A stretch of DNA of 26,634 nucleotides from a virus (IMGVR_UViG_3300033571_012232:1-26634); one strand, 5' to 3'. Shown: positions 16,960 to 23,726, counted from the first letter of the stretch. Notes: generated by a model not told the origin, from the sequence alone. A program made the numbers and translations.

Positions 16960-17636
16960 TCACTCTTAAAAATATTGATCCAGTTGCCATGCGCTATGCG
17001 ACAACTGGAGATTGGGAATGGTTGCCTAATGGTGATTTGAAATGCACTTCAGCTGACTATGGAAATGAGGATGGATCGTTCCTTGTCAACCTACATGAGC
17101 TTGTTGAGGCTTGGTTGTGTAAGAAGGCAGGAGTCCGAGAAGATGAGGTCAGTAAATTTGACATTGAACATCCAGAGTTAGATGAGCCGGGAGATTCGCC
17201 AGAAGCCCCGTATTATCATCAACACCTAGTTGCCACACAGATTGAGCGATTGGCTTGTCAAGCGGCAGGAATCGACTGGAACGAGCATGACAACTGGGTT
17301 CAGCGAGTAGGTGACGAAGTTGAAAGAAAGCAAGAAGAAATTGTTCCATCAATCCTTATTGATGGGCCTAGATTCTGGGCGGAACTACACCTTTTCGCAT
17401 TGCGTCATCGCAATAAAAATAGCACTGGATGGCTTAATGACTGGATCGCTTCTATTCCATTTAATGGATGCCCATGTAAAAGTCATCTTGAAGAATTCAT
17501 GCAAGAAAATCCTCCAGACTGGAATGATTTTTTTTCTTGGACAATTGACTTGCATAATGCCGTAAATATTCGTATTGGAAAGCCGACAATGGATGTCGAA
17601 AATGCTAGGGAATACTGGTTGCAACGACATTTCTGA
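16956..17636 (+). CDS. Fusion: HExxE-type domain plus ERV/ALR-like domain with CxC
   Basis: 226 residues in two parts. The N-terminal part (about 10-115) has HELVE at 47-51, in the context LHELVEAWLCKKAGV, and a following Asp/His-rich stretch with YYHQHLVATQIERLA. This recalls a phage family with a putative metal-binding HExxE. The C-terminal part (about 136-222) has RFWAELHLFALRHR, then GCPCKSH (Cys172, Cys174, His177), then DLHNAVNIRIGKP at 199-210. These three blocks match the W..LH, CxxC and HN.VN..L.K motifs of ERV/ALR sulfhydryl oxidases, which pass electrons from dithiols to FAD and oxygen. The catalytic pair here is CxC, not CxxC, so activity is uncertain. Start overlaps the mini membrane protein (ATGA), suggesting coupled translation. 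Confidence 0.65.
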   Translation: MITLKNIDPVAMRYATTGDWEWLPNGDLKCTSADYGNEDGSFLVNLHELVEAWLCKKAGVREDEVSKFDIEHPELDEPGDSPEAPYYHQHLVATQIERLACQAAGIDWNEHDNWVQRVGDEVERKQEEIVPSILIDGPRFWAELHLFALRHRNKNSTGWLNDWIASIPFNGCPCKSHLEEFMQENPPDWNDFFSWTIDLHNAVNIRIGKPTMDVENAREYWLQRHF

Positions 17637-17656
17637 AATATGTCAAATAAATAAAT

Positions 17657-17893
17657 ATGACAATAATTAAGAAAAAACACAGAGGAACTGGATTGAAGCA
17701 ATATTCCGCTGGAGGCTCATCAGTATATAGTGGTGGAGAAAATTACTATGATGAATATCTCGCTAGGTTATCACGAGAAGTAAGTGTTGCCTGCGACAAA
17801 TTCTGGACAATGACCGAGGAGCGGCGCTACATAAACGAGAAACACTATAAATCAACTTCATTCTATAGAGAAGAATATGCCAAAGATCAATAA
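17657..17893 (+). CDS. Small polar protein, unknown
   Basis: 78 residues after a 20-nt A/T-rich leader (AAATAAATAAAT) and no Shine-Dalgarno. It starts basic (MTIIKKKHRGTG), has a Ser/Gly/Tyr-rich middle (SVYSGGENYYDEYLA), and a helical second half with SREVSVACDKFWTMTEERRY. No family is recognised. Its 3' end overlaps the next gene by 17 nt, which supports both being translated. It sits in a series of tiny genes, so it is likely accessory. Confidence 0.65.
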   Translation: MTIIKKKHRGTGLKQYSAGGSSVYSGGENYYDEYLARLSREVSVACDKFWTMTEERRYINEKHYKSTSFYREEYAKDQ

Positions 17894-18110
17894 TCACCCT
17901 GCATTTCCAGTAAACGCATTCCCCGGCGATGTTAATACTCCAAAAGTTCGGCCAAATTCTGGAATGTGTATGCGAGACTGGTTTGCTGGTCGTGCGCTGG
18001 AAGGAATCTTGTCAAATCCAGAAGAGCAAGCTATTGATGCAACTCCACAAGAAATTGCGTCATTGTCATACAAGTTTGCTGATGCAATGCTAAACGAAAG
18101 AGACACATGA
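17877..18110 (+). CDS. Small conserved phage protein (GMxMRDWFAGxAL family)
   Basis: 77 residues. NHPAFPVNAFP opens the protein, SGMCMRDWFAGRALEGIL is in the middle, and ASLSYKFADAMLNER ends it. The ordered combination 'PAFP...GM.LRDwFA..AL.g.l...A..aY..ADamL..R' is widespread in phage genomes and has no known function. Its start is 17 nt inside the preceding gene and its stop overlaps the following ATG (ATGA), so three genes are coupled. Confidence 0.8.
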   Translation: MPKINNHPAFPVNAFPGDVNTPKVRPNSGMCMRDWFAGRALEGILSNPEEQAIDATPQEIASLSYKFADAMLNERDT

Positions 18111-18250
18111 AAAGTCAACCATCGGCATCAATAAAATTTGGAACACCTATGATTATTTCAAATGGTGCGTCTAAAAAGAAAAAGCTATCGAACATGAATG
18201 TTTCGGTAGTAAAACCAAAAAACAATAAACTAAAATCCATAAAAAAATGA
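18107..18250 (+). CDS. Tiny basic protein (47 aa), unknown
   Basis: 47 residues, start overlapping the preceding stop (ATGA) and its own stop overlapping the next ATG (ATGA). It contains SIKFGTPMIISNG and two Lys clusters (KKKK and KNNKLKSIKK). The double 4-nt overlap is the main support. The high Lys content suggests nucleic-acid or acidic-partner binding. No family is recognised. Confidence 0.55.
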   Translation: MKSQPSASIKFGTPMIISNGASKKKKLSNMNVSVVKPKNNKLKSIKK

Positions 18251-18483
18251 GCGAAGAAAATAAAGAGCATAGCGGATTCTCCGAAGATCAAGTTAAAGCT
18301 ATTGAGCATGTGCTTAAAGGCGTGAATATCGACGAAGTGAGCAAGGATGATGTTTTCCTTGATGTCATTAATCGTCTCAAGCGTTTCAACTTTGAAATGA
18401 CTGTTGCATTGTATTTACTCGAAAAGAAAACGATAGCAGAAATGCCTGCGACACCCGTTGCAGAAGATGAAAGCGACAAATAA
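18247..18483 (+). CDS. Small acidic helical protein, unknown
   Basis: 78 residues. Two predicted helices (SEDQVKAIEHVLKGV and VFLDVINRLKRFNFEMTVALYLLEKK) are followed by a short acidic tail (VAEDESDK). No cysteines or catalytic motifs are seen. It begins within the stop of the basic 47-aa protein and overlaps the next small frame by 17 nt. It could be a small regulatory or assembly protein, but there is no direct evidence for this. Confidence 0.65.
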   Translation: MSEENKEHSGFSEDQVKAIEHVLKGVNIDEVSKDDVFLDVINRLKRFNFEMTVALYLLEKKTIAEMPATPVAEDESDK

Positions 18484-18658
18484 ATACGCACGATCCTCGA
18501 AAGTTGTGAAAGGGGGTGAACGAGTCCAATCCTCGCGCTCCCACGCTTCAGGAAAAGCTCCAAAAGGACTTAATGGAGAAACTGGAGAGGCTGGACGAGG
18601 AAAAATTAAATCGTTTATCGTAAGAAATCACATGCTATCTACAAGGAAAGAACCATGA
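18467..18658 (+). CDS. Small Ser/Gly/Lys-rich protein, unknown
   Basis: 63 residues from the first ATG (a TTG 9 nt earlier is possible). Composition is basic and Ser/Gly-rich (NKYARSSKVVKGGERVQSS, then ASGKAPKGLNGETGEAG), ending in FIVRNHMLSTRKEP. It overlaps the previous gene by 17 nt, and its stop overlaps the next ATG (ATGA). That overlap is the main evidence for translation, since the composition alone is not convincing. Confidence 0.45.
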   Translation: MKATNKYARSSKVVKGGERVQSSRSHASGKAPKGLNGETGEAGRGKIKSFIVRNHMLSTRKEP

Positions 18659-18888
18659 GCGTTGTAAGCGAAAGCGAAGATATTAAATCAAAGTGTAATT
18701 CTTGCGGAGTTCCTTGGGTTGACCATCGCGGCCCGACTTTGCTTTGCGAGAAAATTCAAGAGTGCAAGCGAGTAATTAAGGATTTGCTACACTATGTTGA
18801 GCAACCAGAATACATGCGCGATATTGGCGAAATGGAAGTCTATTACGATTTGATCGAGGACGCTGAAATTATTATTAAAGAGTTTTAA
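18655..18888 (+). CDS. Small zinc-ribbon-like protein
   Basis: 77 residues. Cys14, Cys17, His24 and Cys31 are spaced as in a small metal-binding knuckle (CNSCGVPWVDHRG...LLC). A helical region with EKIQECKRVIKDLLHYVEQ and an acidic end (YYDLIEDAEIIIKEF) follow. Zinc binding is plausible, but the function is unknown. Start overlaps the preceding stop (ATGA), and the next gene begins one base after its stop. Confidence 0.65.
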   Translation: MSVVSESEDIKSKCNSCGVPWVDHRGPTLLCEKIQECKRVIKDLLHYVEQPEYMRDIGEMEVYYDLIEDAEIIIKEF

Positions 18889-18889
18889 T

Positions 18890-19042
18890 ATGGAAACTCA
18901 AAAAGAATGGAATCATGGAGCAGGAAAAGGTGATAAGCCTCGTCCTGTAGACAAAAAGAAGTATTCAGAGAACTTTGATGAGATTGACTGGTCTGCTCAC
19001 AAGAAAAGCAAGGCTACCGCTTGCAAAGAACAAACTCAATAA
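18890..19042 (+). CDS. Tiny conserved phage protein (GKGDKPRPVDxxKYxxNFDxIDW)
   Basis: 50 residues. The core (HGAGKGDKPRPVDKKKYSEN, then FDEIDW) matches a signature very common in short phage proteins, of unknown function. The ATG overlaps nothing but directly follows the previous stop. The last 29 nt overlap the 3' end of the methyltransferase gene on the opposite strand, making this the convergence point of the two transcription units. No terminator hairpin is visible there. Confidence 0.8.
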   Translation: METQKEWNHGAGKGDKPRPVDKKKYSENFDEIDWSAHKKSKATACKEQTQ

Positions 19043-19583
19043 AGGCTTCAACGCCATCTTCAAATCGGAATGTTTGATCTTTGCTTGTTCCGATTTTGTA
19101 GTTGTAGTTTGAGTCAATAAGATCGCAGTAAATAATATCGCAATTAAACTTGTCTAACCACTCTGGTAGTTTTACATGATTTGGCGCTGGTGATCCGTCT
19201 TGCCAAAGTGAGAATGTTGATTTGTGGTCTGGATTGAATCGACTAGGCCAAATCATGCCTTCGTAAAGCTCCCACGATGGCACAGAAATGACCGCAAATC
19301 CCTTTGGCTTTAGAACCTTTAGCCATGAGTCCAAAGCGGCTTTAGGGTCTCTCATATGCTCCAAGCATTGCGAGGCATGGATGTAGTCAAAAGTATTTTC
19401 CAAAAAGTAATGATCTAGGTGATTAGCGTCACCATCTTCCATGTCAAATCCAATGACTCCATCAACCTTGATTAGATCATCACCTGCTCCAATGTCGATT
19501 CCTTCGCCTTGGAATATCTTTTTGAATAATGTTTGCTTCTCTGAAGAAAACCTACGATTCATTGCTTTGCTTGATTCTTTCAT
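19014..19583 (-). CDS. Class I SAM-dependent methyltransferase
   Basis: 189 residues. The nucleotide-binding loop is GIDIGAG at 28-34 and the acidic second motif is at about 45-49 (GFDME). Motif IV-like HASQCLEHMRDP lies at 69-80 and is followed by WLKVLKPKGFAVISVPSWE, the standard layout of small methyltransferases such as the Methyltransf_11 group. The substrate is unknown. Its place as last gene of a glycosyltransferase operon suggests it methylates a sugar or a glycosylated product. Its ATG overlaps the stop of the small upstream gene (ATGA). Its 3' end overlaps the opposite-strand gene by 29 nt. Confidence 0.85.
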   Translation of the reverse strand: MKESSKAMNRRFSSEKQTLFKKIFQGEGIDIGAGDDLIKVDGVIGFDMEDGDANHLDHYFLENTFDYIHASQCLEHMRDPKAALDSWLKVLKPKGFAVISVPSWELYEGMIWPSRFNPDHKSTFSLWQDGSPAPNHVKLPEWLDKFNCDIIYCDLIDSNYNYKIGTSKDQTFRFEDGVEAFIEFVLCKR

Positions 19584-19780
19584 TTGATTAGCTCTACTTC
19601 TTCGCAGTTAAAATATCCACCAGCAAGCTCCCAGTATAGTTCATCTTTTTCCATCCTATTAGTTCCTTTTGCGTCTGGATATTCTTGCTTTATGTATTCC
19701 TTCAATGCTTTTTTTGTCTTGAATGCAGCTTCAGGAATTGAATTTGCACCATATCCATTCATCAATATGTATATTTTCAC
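19580..19780 (-). CDS. Small protein in glycosylation operon, unknown
   Basis: 66 residues with a beta-alpha-beta look: KIYILMNGYGANS, a helix FKTKKALKEYIKQEYPDA, and a closing strand YFNCEEVELIK. No catalytic motif is seen. Both ends overlap neighbours by 4 nt, so it is firmly part of the operon. It may regulate or bind the adjacent enzymes; nothing more can be said. Confidence 0.65.
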   Translation of the reverse strand: MKIYILMNGYGANSIPEAAFKTKKALKEYIKQEYPDAKGTNRMEKDELYWELAGGYFNCEEVELIK

Positions 19781-20478
19781 TTGATTAATTTAAGTGGGTC
19801 TATCCCGTCTATAAAGTAATTTGCGCCTTTGTATCTAACAATGCTATCTGGAACATCAATGCAAGTTTCTTGCAATAACGGATGGTGCATTCCTGCGGCC
19901 ATCCAAAATGGAGATGATTGATTCCCAATGAACATGTCGCTTCCAGCAATCGCTTGAGCTATATCAAGGCAATTATTTGTGAGAAATCTGTCAACTTTCC
20001 CGAAATTCTGGACAAAATTGCCATATTCGTCATGAACTCCAATAAATACAACACGATCACGGATTTTCTCAATAAGTTCCCGCCATGGGAACAAATCATT
20101 ACGATACCGAGTTGACCTGCAACACACAATTTTTCCTTGCAAGTTCAAGTTTGGCTCAACTTCAAGCCATTTTTCTATGCAAGGCTCAACGCGAAGCTCC
20201 ATGGCCTGCATTTCAATAATCGTTCCTTTTCCCCAGTATTTTCTGAATCCGCACACATTGTAATCAATGTTCTTTGGTGTTTTCTCAAACGAAACTCCAG
20301 TAATGTATGGTTGTGACTCCAATAATGGCTTTAGTGACTCATATTTGAATCCCTCCATCATCAATTGTGGAGTTGAATTGTGGTCTGTAATTACTAAATG
20401 ACCACCACCAAGTTTCCGCATCAATGGCAGGAACGCTATGATGTCACCAATGTGACCAGAATGGAGGAATCTACTCAC
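19777..20478 (-). CDS. GT9-like (heptosyltransferase-fold) glycosyltransferase
   Basis: 233 residues. The N-terminal HSGHIGDIIAFLPLM (6-20) matches the 'GdiI...P.l..l' start of GT-B glycosyltransferases of family 9. The C-terminal block AQAIAGSDMFIGNQSSPFWM at 174-193, followed by AAG, resembles the sugar-nucleotide site (typically 'a..a.l.i..nsg..HlAaal'). The protein is shorter than typical heptosyltransferases (about 330), so the N-terminal lobe is reduced. It should act in the cytoplasm, on a lipid-linked glycan, a protein or DNA. The operon context with two other transferases and a methyltransferase suggests one pathway. Both ends overlap neighbours by 4 nt. Confidence 0.7.
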   Translation of the reverse strand: MSRFLHSGHIGDIIAFLPLMRKLGGGHLVITDHNSTPQLMMEGFKYESLKPLLESQPYITGVSFEKTPKNIDYNVCGFRKYWGKGTIIEMQAMELRVEPCIEKWLEVEPNLNLQGKIVCCRSTRYRNDLFPWRELIEKIRDRVVFIGVHDEYGNFVQNFGKVDRFLTNNCLDIAQAIAGSDMFIGNQSSPFWMAAGMHHPLLQETCIDVPDSIVRYKGANYFIDGIDPLKLIK

Positions 20479-21053
20479 GCCAATTCTTGCATGATTTCTG
20501 ATTTTTTCTTATCGGACTTCCTAGCATGATGAACCTTGTCAATGATGCCAGAAAGATTCGTTTGAGGATTCAGAATATCACATTCAAATCGTAGTTTTGA
20601 TTCGCAGATCAAATCCTCATTGATGAATTTCTGAATAGCCGCTGCACAATGCTCTTTTGTTGCGTAAAACAAGTAAGCTGGCTCTCCAGAAACAACACTC
20701 AATGTCGATTCATGCGAGTCAGAATCATTGCATGAAAATCCAAGATTCATTACATCGTAATCGCTCATCCAGCCTCCTCCAGCGGCATGAAGCGCACACC
20801 AACGAGAATAACGAGCCGCAATCAACGGAAAGTATGGCTGCATATCTTGTGGCAACGCGAACGAGAACTTCATTAGCTTTCCCATCAGTTTTTGATGCAA
20901 ATTGCTAGATTGAGCGTGCGATCTATTTAGCATCACGCATTCCCAACCATTCTTTTCCCATGATGTCTTCCACCAATTAGCGCAAGCAAATTCTTCGGTT
21001 TGAGGAAGGATTTGAATGCTTTCGTAGTAAGCGTATATCTTCTTTTTCATCAA
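20475..21053 (-). CDS. DXD-containing glycosyltransferase (GT32-like)
   Basis: 192 residues. The region AARYSRWCALHAAGGGWMSD and the DYD triplet at 98-100 match the conserved 'd..R...L...GG.y.D.D' signature of the Gly_transf_sug (GT32-like) group. There the Asp residues bind a metal and sugar nucleotide. An aromatic/basic N-terminal lobe (KKKIYAYYESIQILPQ) precedes it. The donor and acceptor are unknown. It overlaps both neighbours by 4 nt (ATGA), consistent with a translationally coupled operon. Confidence 0.75.
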   Translation of the reverse strand: MMKKKIYAYYESIQILPQTEEFACANWWKTSWEKNGWECVMLNRSHAQSSNLHQKLMGKLMKFSFALPQDMQPYFPLIAARYSRWCALHAAGGGWMSDYDVMNLGFSCNDSDSHESTLSVVSGEPAYLFYATKEHCAAAIQKFINEDLICESKLRFECDILNPQTNLSGIIDKVHHARKSDKKKSEIMQELA

Positions 21054-22063
21054 TATGTTTTGAATCCGACATGGAATACAGGAATTCCAAGATCGACATG
21101 AGGTTGATGCCCTGCTTTCTTGGCTCGCATACAGAACGATACATCTTCACCAGTTTGCGAGTTAATCGGATGGAAGAAATCAAACGCCGCATTCGGATCA
21201 TTCGGATTTACTGGTGCGAGGTCTGGATTCTGCTCCATAATGTCATTAAATACATTTCGATGGACAAGCATACATCCAGTTGCAACCCAATCGACAGGAG
21301 CAATGACATCGGCATATTCCCTAGCTTTTTGCGCTAGAGAACGATCAGAACACATGATTGGCGCACCTTCTTGGCGACCAAAATACGCTCCGCCAATGAG
21401 TGTTTTGCCACTACCAATCAAGCGATGAATGACATGGCGCTGGAGAGGCAAATCTGGCAAATTACGAGCCGCATGGACGGTTGCTTTCATCCAAGCGGGG
21501 CGACCAATGCAAGGAATAATGTCATCATCAAGCATCAATAGCCATTTCGCGTCAGTTTCAAGGAACTTCTTCGCAAGCGTATTGCGAGAATGATAAATCA
21601 TCGCATCTCCGATTGACATATCAAAGCGAATCTTATCCCGACCAAAATCAAGTGCCATTGCAATCATCGCAAATGCCGTGACGGGATTCGTGGTCTTATA
21701 GCACGGGAATCCAACCATAATGTCACGACCAGCGAATTCGCAACGATAACTTGGCAATCCTTCACTATTTCGGGACTCTACAATTGGTTGCTCTATTGTT
21801 AATGTTTTGTGTGGTGTTTCGACGGAAATATCACTACTTTTTTCCGTCATAACTGGAGGTTCAATTTCAATCTTTGGTTCAGCTTTTGGCTTTCGTCCGG
21901 GTTTATTTTTCACAGGTTCGTCGTATTTCGAGAAATCTCGATTCGATTTTGGTATATTTGGTTGATTGACTGGCTTAACAACTTGACCCGGCCTAGCGAA
22001 CGGATCGAAGTTCTCAAGCGCATTCATGGTGATTTTTTCGTCTGGAGATACTTTTGTTTGCAT
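21050..22063 (-). CDS. GT2-like glycosyltransferase with disordered N-terminal extension
   Basis: 337 residues. Residues 1-105 are polar and probably disordered. They contain NALENFDPFARPGQVVKP and a basic GRKPK (56-60) that resembles an AT-hook core. From about 110 the catalytic domain begins (DIMVGFPCYKT). It shows WLLMLDDDIIP with the DXD-type acidic cluster at 179-181, DWVATGCMLVHRNVF at 258-272, and GEDVSFCMRAKKAG at 305-318 followed by a final His331. These are hallmarks of GT-A family 2-like transferases acting on a sugar nucleotide. A start at M13 would remove part of the extension. It opens a five-gene operon, about 41 nt after the tRNA. Confidence 0.8.
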   Translation of the reverse strand: MQTKVSPDEKITMNALENFDPFARPGQVVKPVNQPNIPKSNRDFSKYDEPVKNKPGRKPKAEPKIEIEPPVMTEKSSDISVETPHKTLTIEQPIVESRNSEGLPSYRCEFAGRDIMVGFPCYKTTNPVTAFAMIAMALDFGRDKIRFDMSIGDAMIYHSRNTLAKKFLETDAKWLLMLDDDIIPCIGRPAWMKATVHAARNLPDLPLQRHVIHRLIGSGKTLIGGAYFGRQEGAPIMCSDRSLAQKAREYADVIAPVDWVATGCMLVHRNVFNDIMEQNPDLAPVNPNDPNAAFDFFHPINSQTGEDVSFCMRAKKAGHQPHVDLGIPVFHVGFKTY

Positions 22064-22103
22064 ATTTATATTTTATTAATAATTGTTTTAACTTTAGTAT
22101 AAA

Positions 22104-22176
22104 TGCCCCCAACAGGATTTGAACCTATAACCAATCGGTTATGAGCCGACTGCTCTAACCATTGAGCTATAAGGGC
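22104..22176 (-). tRNA. tRNA with CAU anticodon (Ile2-like or Met)
   Basis: The reverse strand folds into a standard cloverleaf of 73 nt. The acceptor pairs GCCCTTA with TGGGGGC, including two G-U pairs. The D arm is GCTC/GAGC. The anticodon stem GTCGG/CCGAT carries loop CTCATAA with anticodon CAU. The variable loop is TTGGT and the T arm ATAGG/CCTGT has loop TTCAAAT. Discriminator base is A73; no CCA is encoded. The D arm, variable loop and CTCATAA loop resemble bacterial tRNA-Ile2 (whose C34 becomes lysidine) as well as elongator Met, so the amino acid is uncertain. It lies 7 nt after the scaffold gene stop and within the same presumed transcript. Confidence 0.92.
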
Positions 22177-22183
22177 TAATTTA

Positions 22184-23455
22184 TCAACCAAGAGCTTCGT
22201 CTAGTCCAAGATCAATGGCATCTCCAGAACTCATTTTAATTCGATCTGAAAGATTCGATGGCTTGTTAGATGCTGGAGTCTTAACAGTCTGTTTAGGTAG
22301 CTTGGAGCTTCCTTTGAGCTTGTTATTCTCATCAGTCAATCGCTTCACTTGCTCAAGCAGTGCGTTCTTTTGCGTTTGTTCTGTTCGCAATTGATCTGTC
22401 AGCACATGGCTAAAAACAGCGGCAGCGGCAACATTGGCTCGCTCTTGCGCAGTCGTTGGCCACAAAGCAGAGTTAAACTTGGTAGCAAGGTCTCCAACTC
22501 GCTTATTATGCGACTCAATTTGCTGAATCTGCTCTGGAGTAGCATCTGGTTTCGGTTCTACGAATCGCGCCCAAGGCAATTCTTTCGTGATTTCATCCAT
22601 GTAGGAGTCGATTTGCTCAACTTCTTTGGAATACCACTCTTTATTTGCCGTTTCACGCTGTTGCATGATTTCTTCAGCGTGTTCAGCGGCATGAGCAACT
22701 TCCGCTTGTTGCTTCTCATTGAGGTCAGAAACATCAACTAGGTTGCGTTTGAGCTTTTCAGCGTCAGTCAGAGGAAGATTATTAAAAGCAGGTTGCTTCC
22801 AAAAGGAATCAGCAATCTTGTCTGGGCCTCCAGCCTTCTCAATGCTTTCGATTACTTCATCTCCAGCACCATGCTTTTTCAGAATTCCATATATACTTTC
22901 TTTTGCGCTTCGGATTGGCGCTTCGTATTTACTTTTGAACTCTGGGTCGTTTTTGATGTCGAAGATTGCGCGGAACTTTTTGAGTTCTTCGTAGTCCTGC
23001 GGGATTTCTTTCCTTTGCTCTGTTTCGGCGAGTCGCTGACGCAGAACTTCTGCTTCGGCGGCTTGTTGCTTGTATTGGCTGGCAGTCTCTTGTAGTTTTC
23101 GCCAATTGCTTTGGTTTTTTTCCGAGAGATTGCGAGGTTGCTCAATGGCTGCGATTTCTGGATCAATTTCGACTTGCGGCTTTGCTTCGGCTTGAACTGA
23201 CTCAACTTGGGTTGTGGGTTCAGCGGAAGGTTCAGGGACAGGAGCAGCAGGTTCTTCCAAAACCGCTTCTGGTTCGCTAACCACTTCTTCAGTTTTGGTT
23301 TCAGTTGTCGGTTCAACCTCTCCAAGTGCTTCATCAAGGAGACTGTCGATTGCTTGGTCTGTAGTGTCATCAATTGGATCATTGTTTAGGCTAGGGTTTC
23401 CGAATCCCGTAACATCGGGTTCGACTGTATTTTCTGTATTGTTTTCTTCTGTCAT
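22184..23455 (-). CDS. Scaffold-like protein
   Basis: 423 residues. The first 110 residues are strongly acidic and Pro/Thr-rich (disordered). A long coiled coil runs from about 115 to 165, followed by a helical middle and another coiled coil near 360-390 (KNALLEQVKRLTDENNKLK). The end is a basic linker plus MSSGDAIDLGLDEALG. This plan matches phage scaffolding proteins: disordered acidic start, long helices and a short C-terminal coat-binding helix. It is encoded downstream of the portal-like gene, as usual. A near-copy of the terminal motif (QAIDSLLDEALG) is at residues 34-45. No protease motif is seen. No capsid gene follows; a tRNA and transferases do. Confidence 0.6.
   Translation of the reverse strand: MTEENNTENTVEPDVTGFGNPSLNNDPIDDTTDQAIDSLLDEALGEVEPTTETKTEEVVSEPEAVLEEPAAPVPEPSAEPTTQVESVQAEAKPQVEIDPEIAAIEQPRNLSEKNQSNWRKLQETASQYKQQAAEAEVLRQRLAETEQRKEIPQDYEELKKFRAIFDIKNDPEFKSKYEAPIRSAKESIYGILKKHGAGDEVIESIEKAGGPDKIADSFWKQPAFNNLPLTDAEKLKRNLVDVSDLNEKQQAEVAHAAEHAEEIMQQRETANKEWYSKEVEQIDSYMDEITKELPWARFVEPKPDATPEQIQQIESHNKRVGDLATKFNSALWPTTAQERANVAAAAVFSHVLTDQLRTEQTQKNALLEQVKRLTDENNKLKGSSKLPKQTVKTPASNKPSNLSDRIKMSSGDAIDLGLDEALG
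22187..22234 (-). repeat. Shared C-terminal tag in the scaffold-like protein
   Basis: The last 16 residues (408-423) read MSSGDAIDLGLDEALG. The first 11 residues fit the pattern MSSx[D/N]AIxxGL seen at the C-termini of two other minus-strand proteins, ending at 24170 and 25013. It is probably a binding helix, for example for the coat protein. Confidence 0.6.
23321..23356 (-). repeat. Internal copy of AIDxxLDEALG near scaffold N-terminus
   Basis: Residues 34-45 read QAIDSLLDEALG, matching 9 of 12 positions of the C-terminal DAIDLGLDEALG. The codons of the two copies differ widely at third positions, which points to an old copy kept for its peptide sequence rather than a fresh DNA duplication. 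Confidence 0.6.
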
Positions 23456-23474
23456 AGATTTATTGATTGTTTTA

Positions 23475-23726
23475 CTATTTCATTGATTTAGCGCCACGGC
23501 AACGCCATTTTTTACGAGAAAGGCTGTTTGGACTATTTTTATCTTTTTTCCAATCACCTTTAATTTTCAAAGAGCGAGCGCAATATGCGTCACCTTTTTT
23601 AGTTCCCGGACGAATTCGATCTTTGCCATCAGCAGCTTTTCCAGCTTGACCATACTTAACCGTCCTAGTGCGGCCAGTCGCTTTATTAACGACAATTTTA
23701 GTGAATCGTTTTTTTATTTCAGCCAT
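23475..23726 (-). CDS. Small basic Cys-containing phage protein (YCARS...SRKKWKC type)
   Basis: 83 residues, pI clearly high. The N-terminus has TKIVVNKATGRTRTVKYGQAG. The conserved portion reads RPGTKKGDAYCARSLKIKGD, then NSLSRKKWRCRGAKSMK. The 'KGD.YCARS' and 'LSRkkWkCrG' blocks recur in small phage proteins of unknown role. Basic charge and paired Cys hint at nucleic-acid or metal binding. The start overlaps the stop of the preceding gene by one base (TAATG), and the scaffold gene follows 19 nt later. Confidence 0.75.
   Translation of the reverse strand: MAEIKKRFTKIVVNKATGRTRTVKYGQAGKAADGKDRIRPGTKKGDAYCARSLKIKGDWKKDKNSPNSLSRKKWRCRGAKSMK

Noticed and set aside
18505-18545. A tRNA-like 3' end (CGAG...CTCG hairpin followed by GCTCCCAC)
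   Set aside because: No matching 5' acceptor strand, D arm or anticodon arm lies upstream at the right distance; the stretch is within a small overlapping gene.
19000-19060. A bidirectional terminator at the convergence of the two gene arrays
   Set aside because: No stable hairpin or T-run is visible; the two genes simply overlap by 29 nt.
20657-22102. Plus-strand frames opposite the glycosyltransferase genes
   Set aside because: They lie opposite a strongly overlapping minus-strand operon with clear catalytic motifs and show no family features.
22064-22103. A possible promoter (TATACT box) between tRNA and transferase operon
   Set aside because: The box lies in pure A/T-rich sequence and no convincing -35 or Bacteroidota-type TTTG element is found at a proper distance, so chance cannot be excluded.
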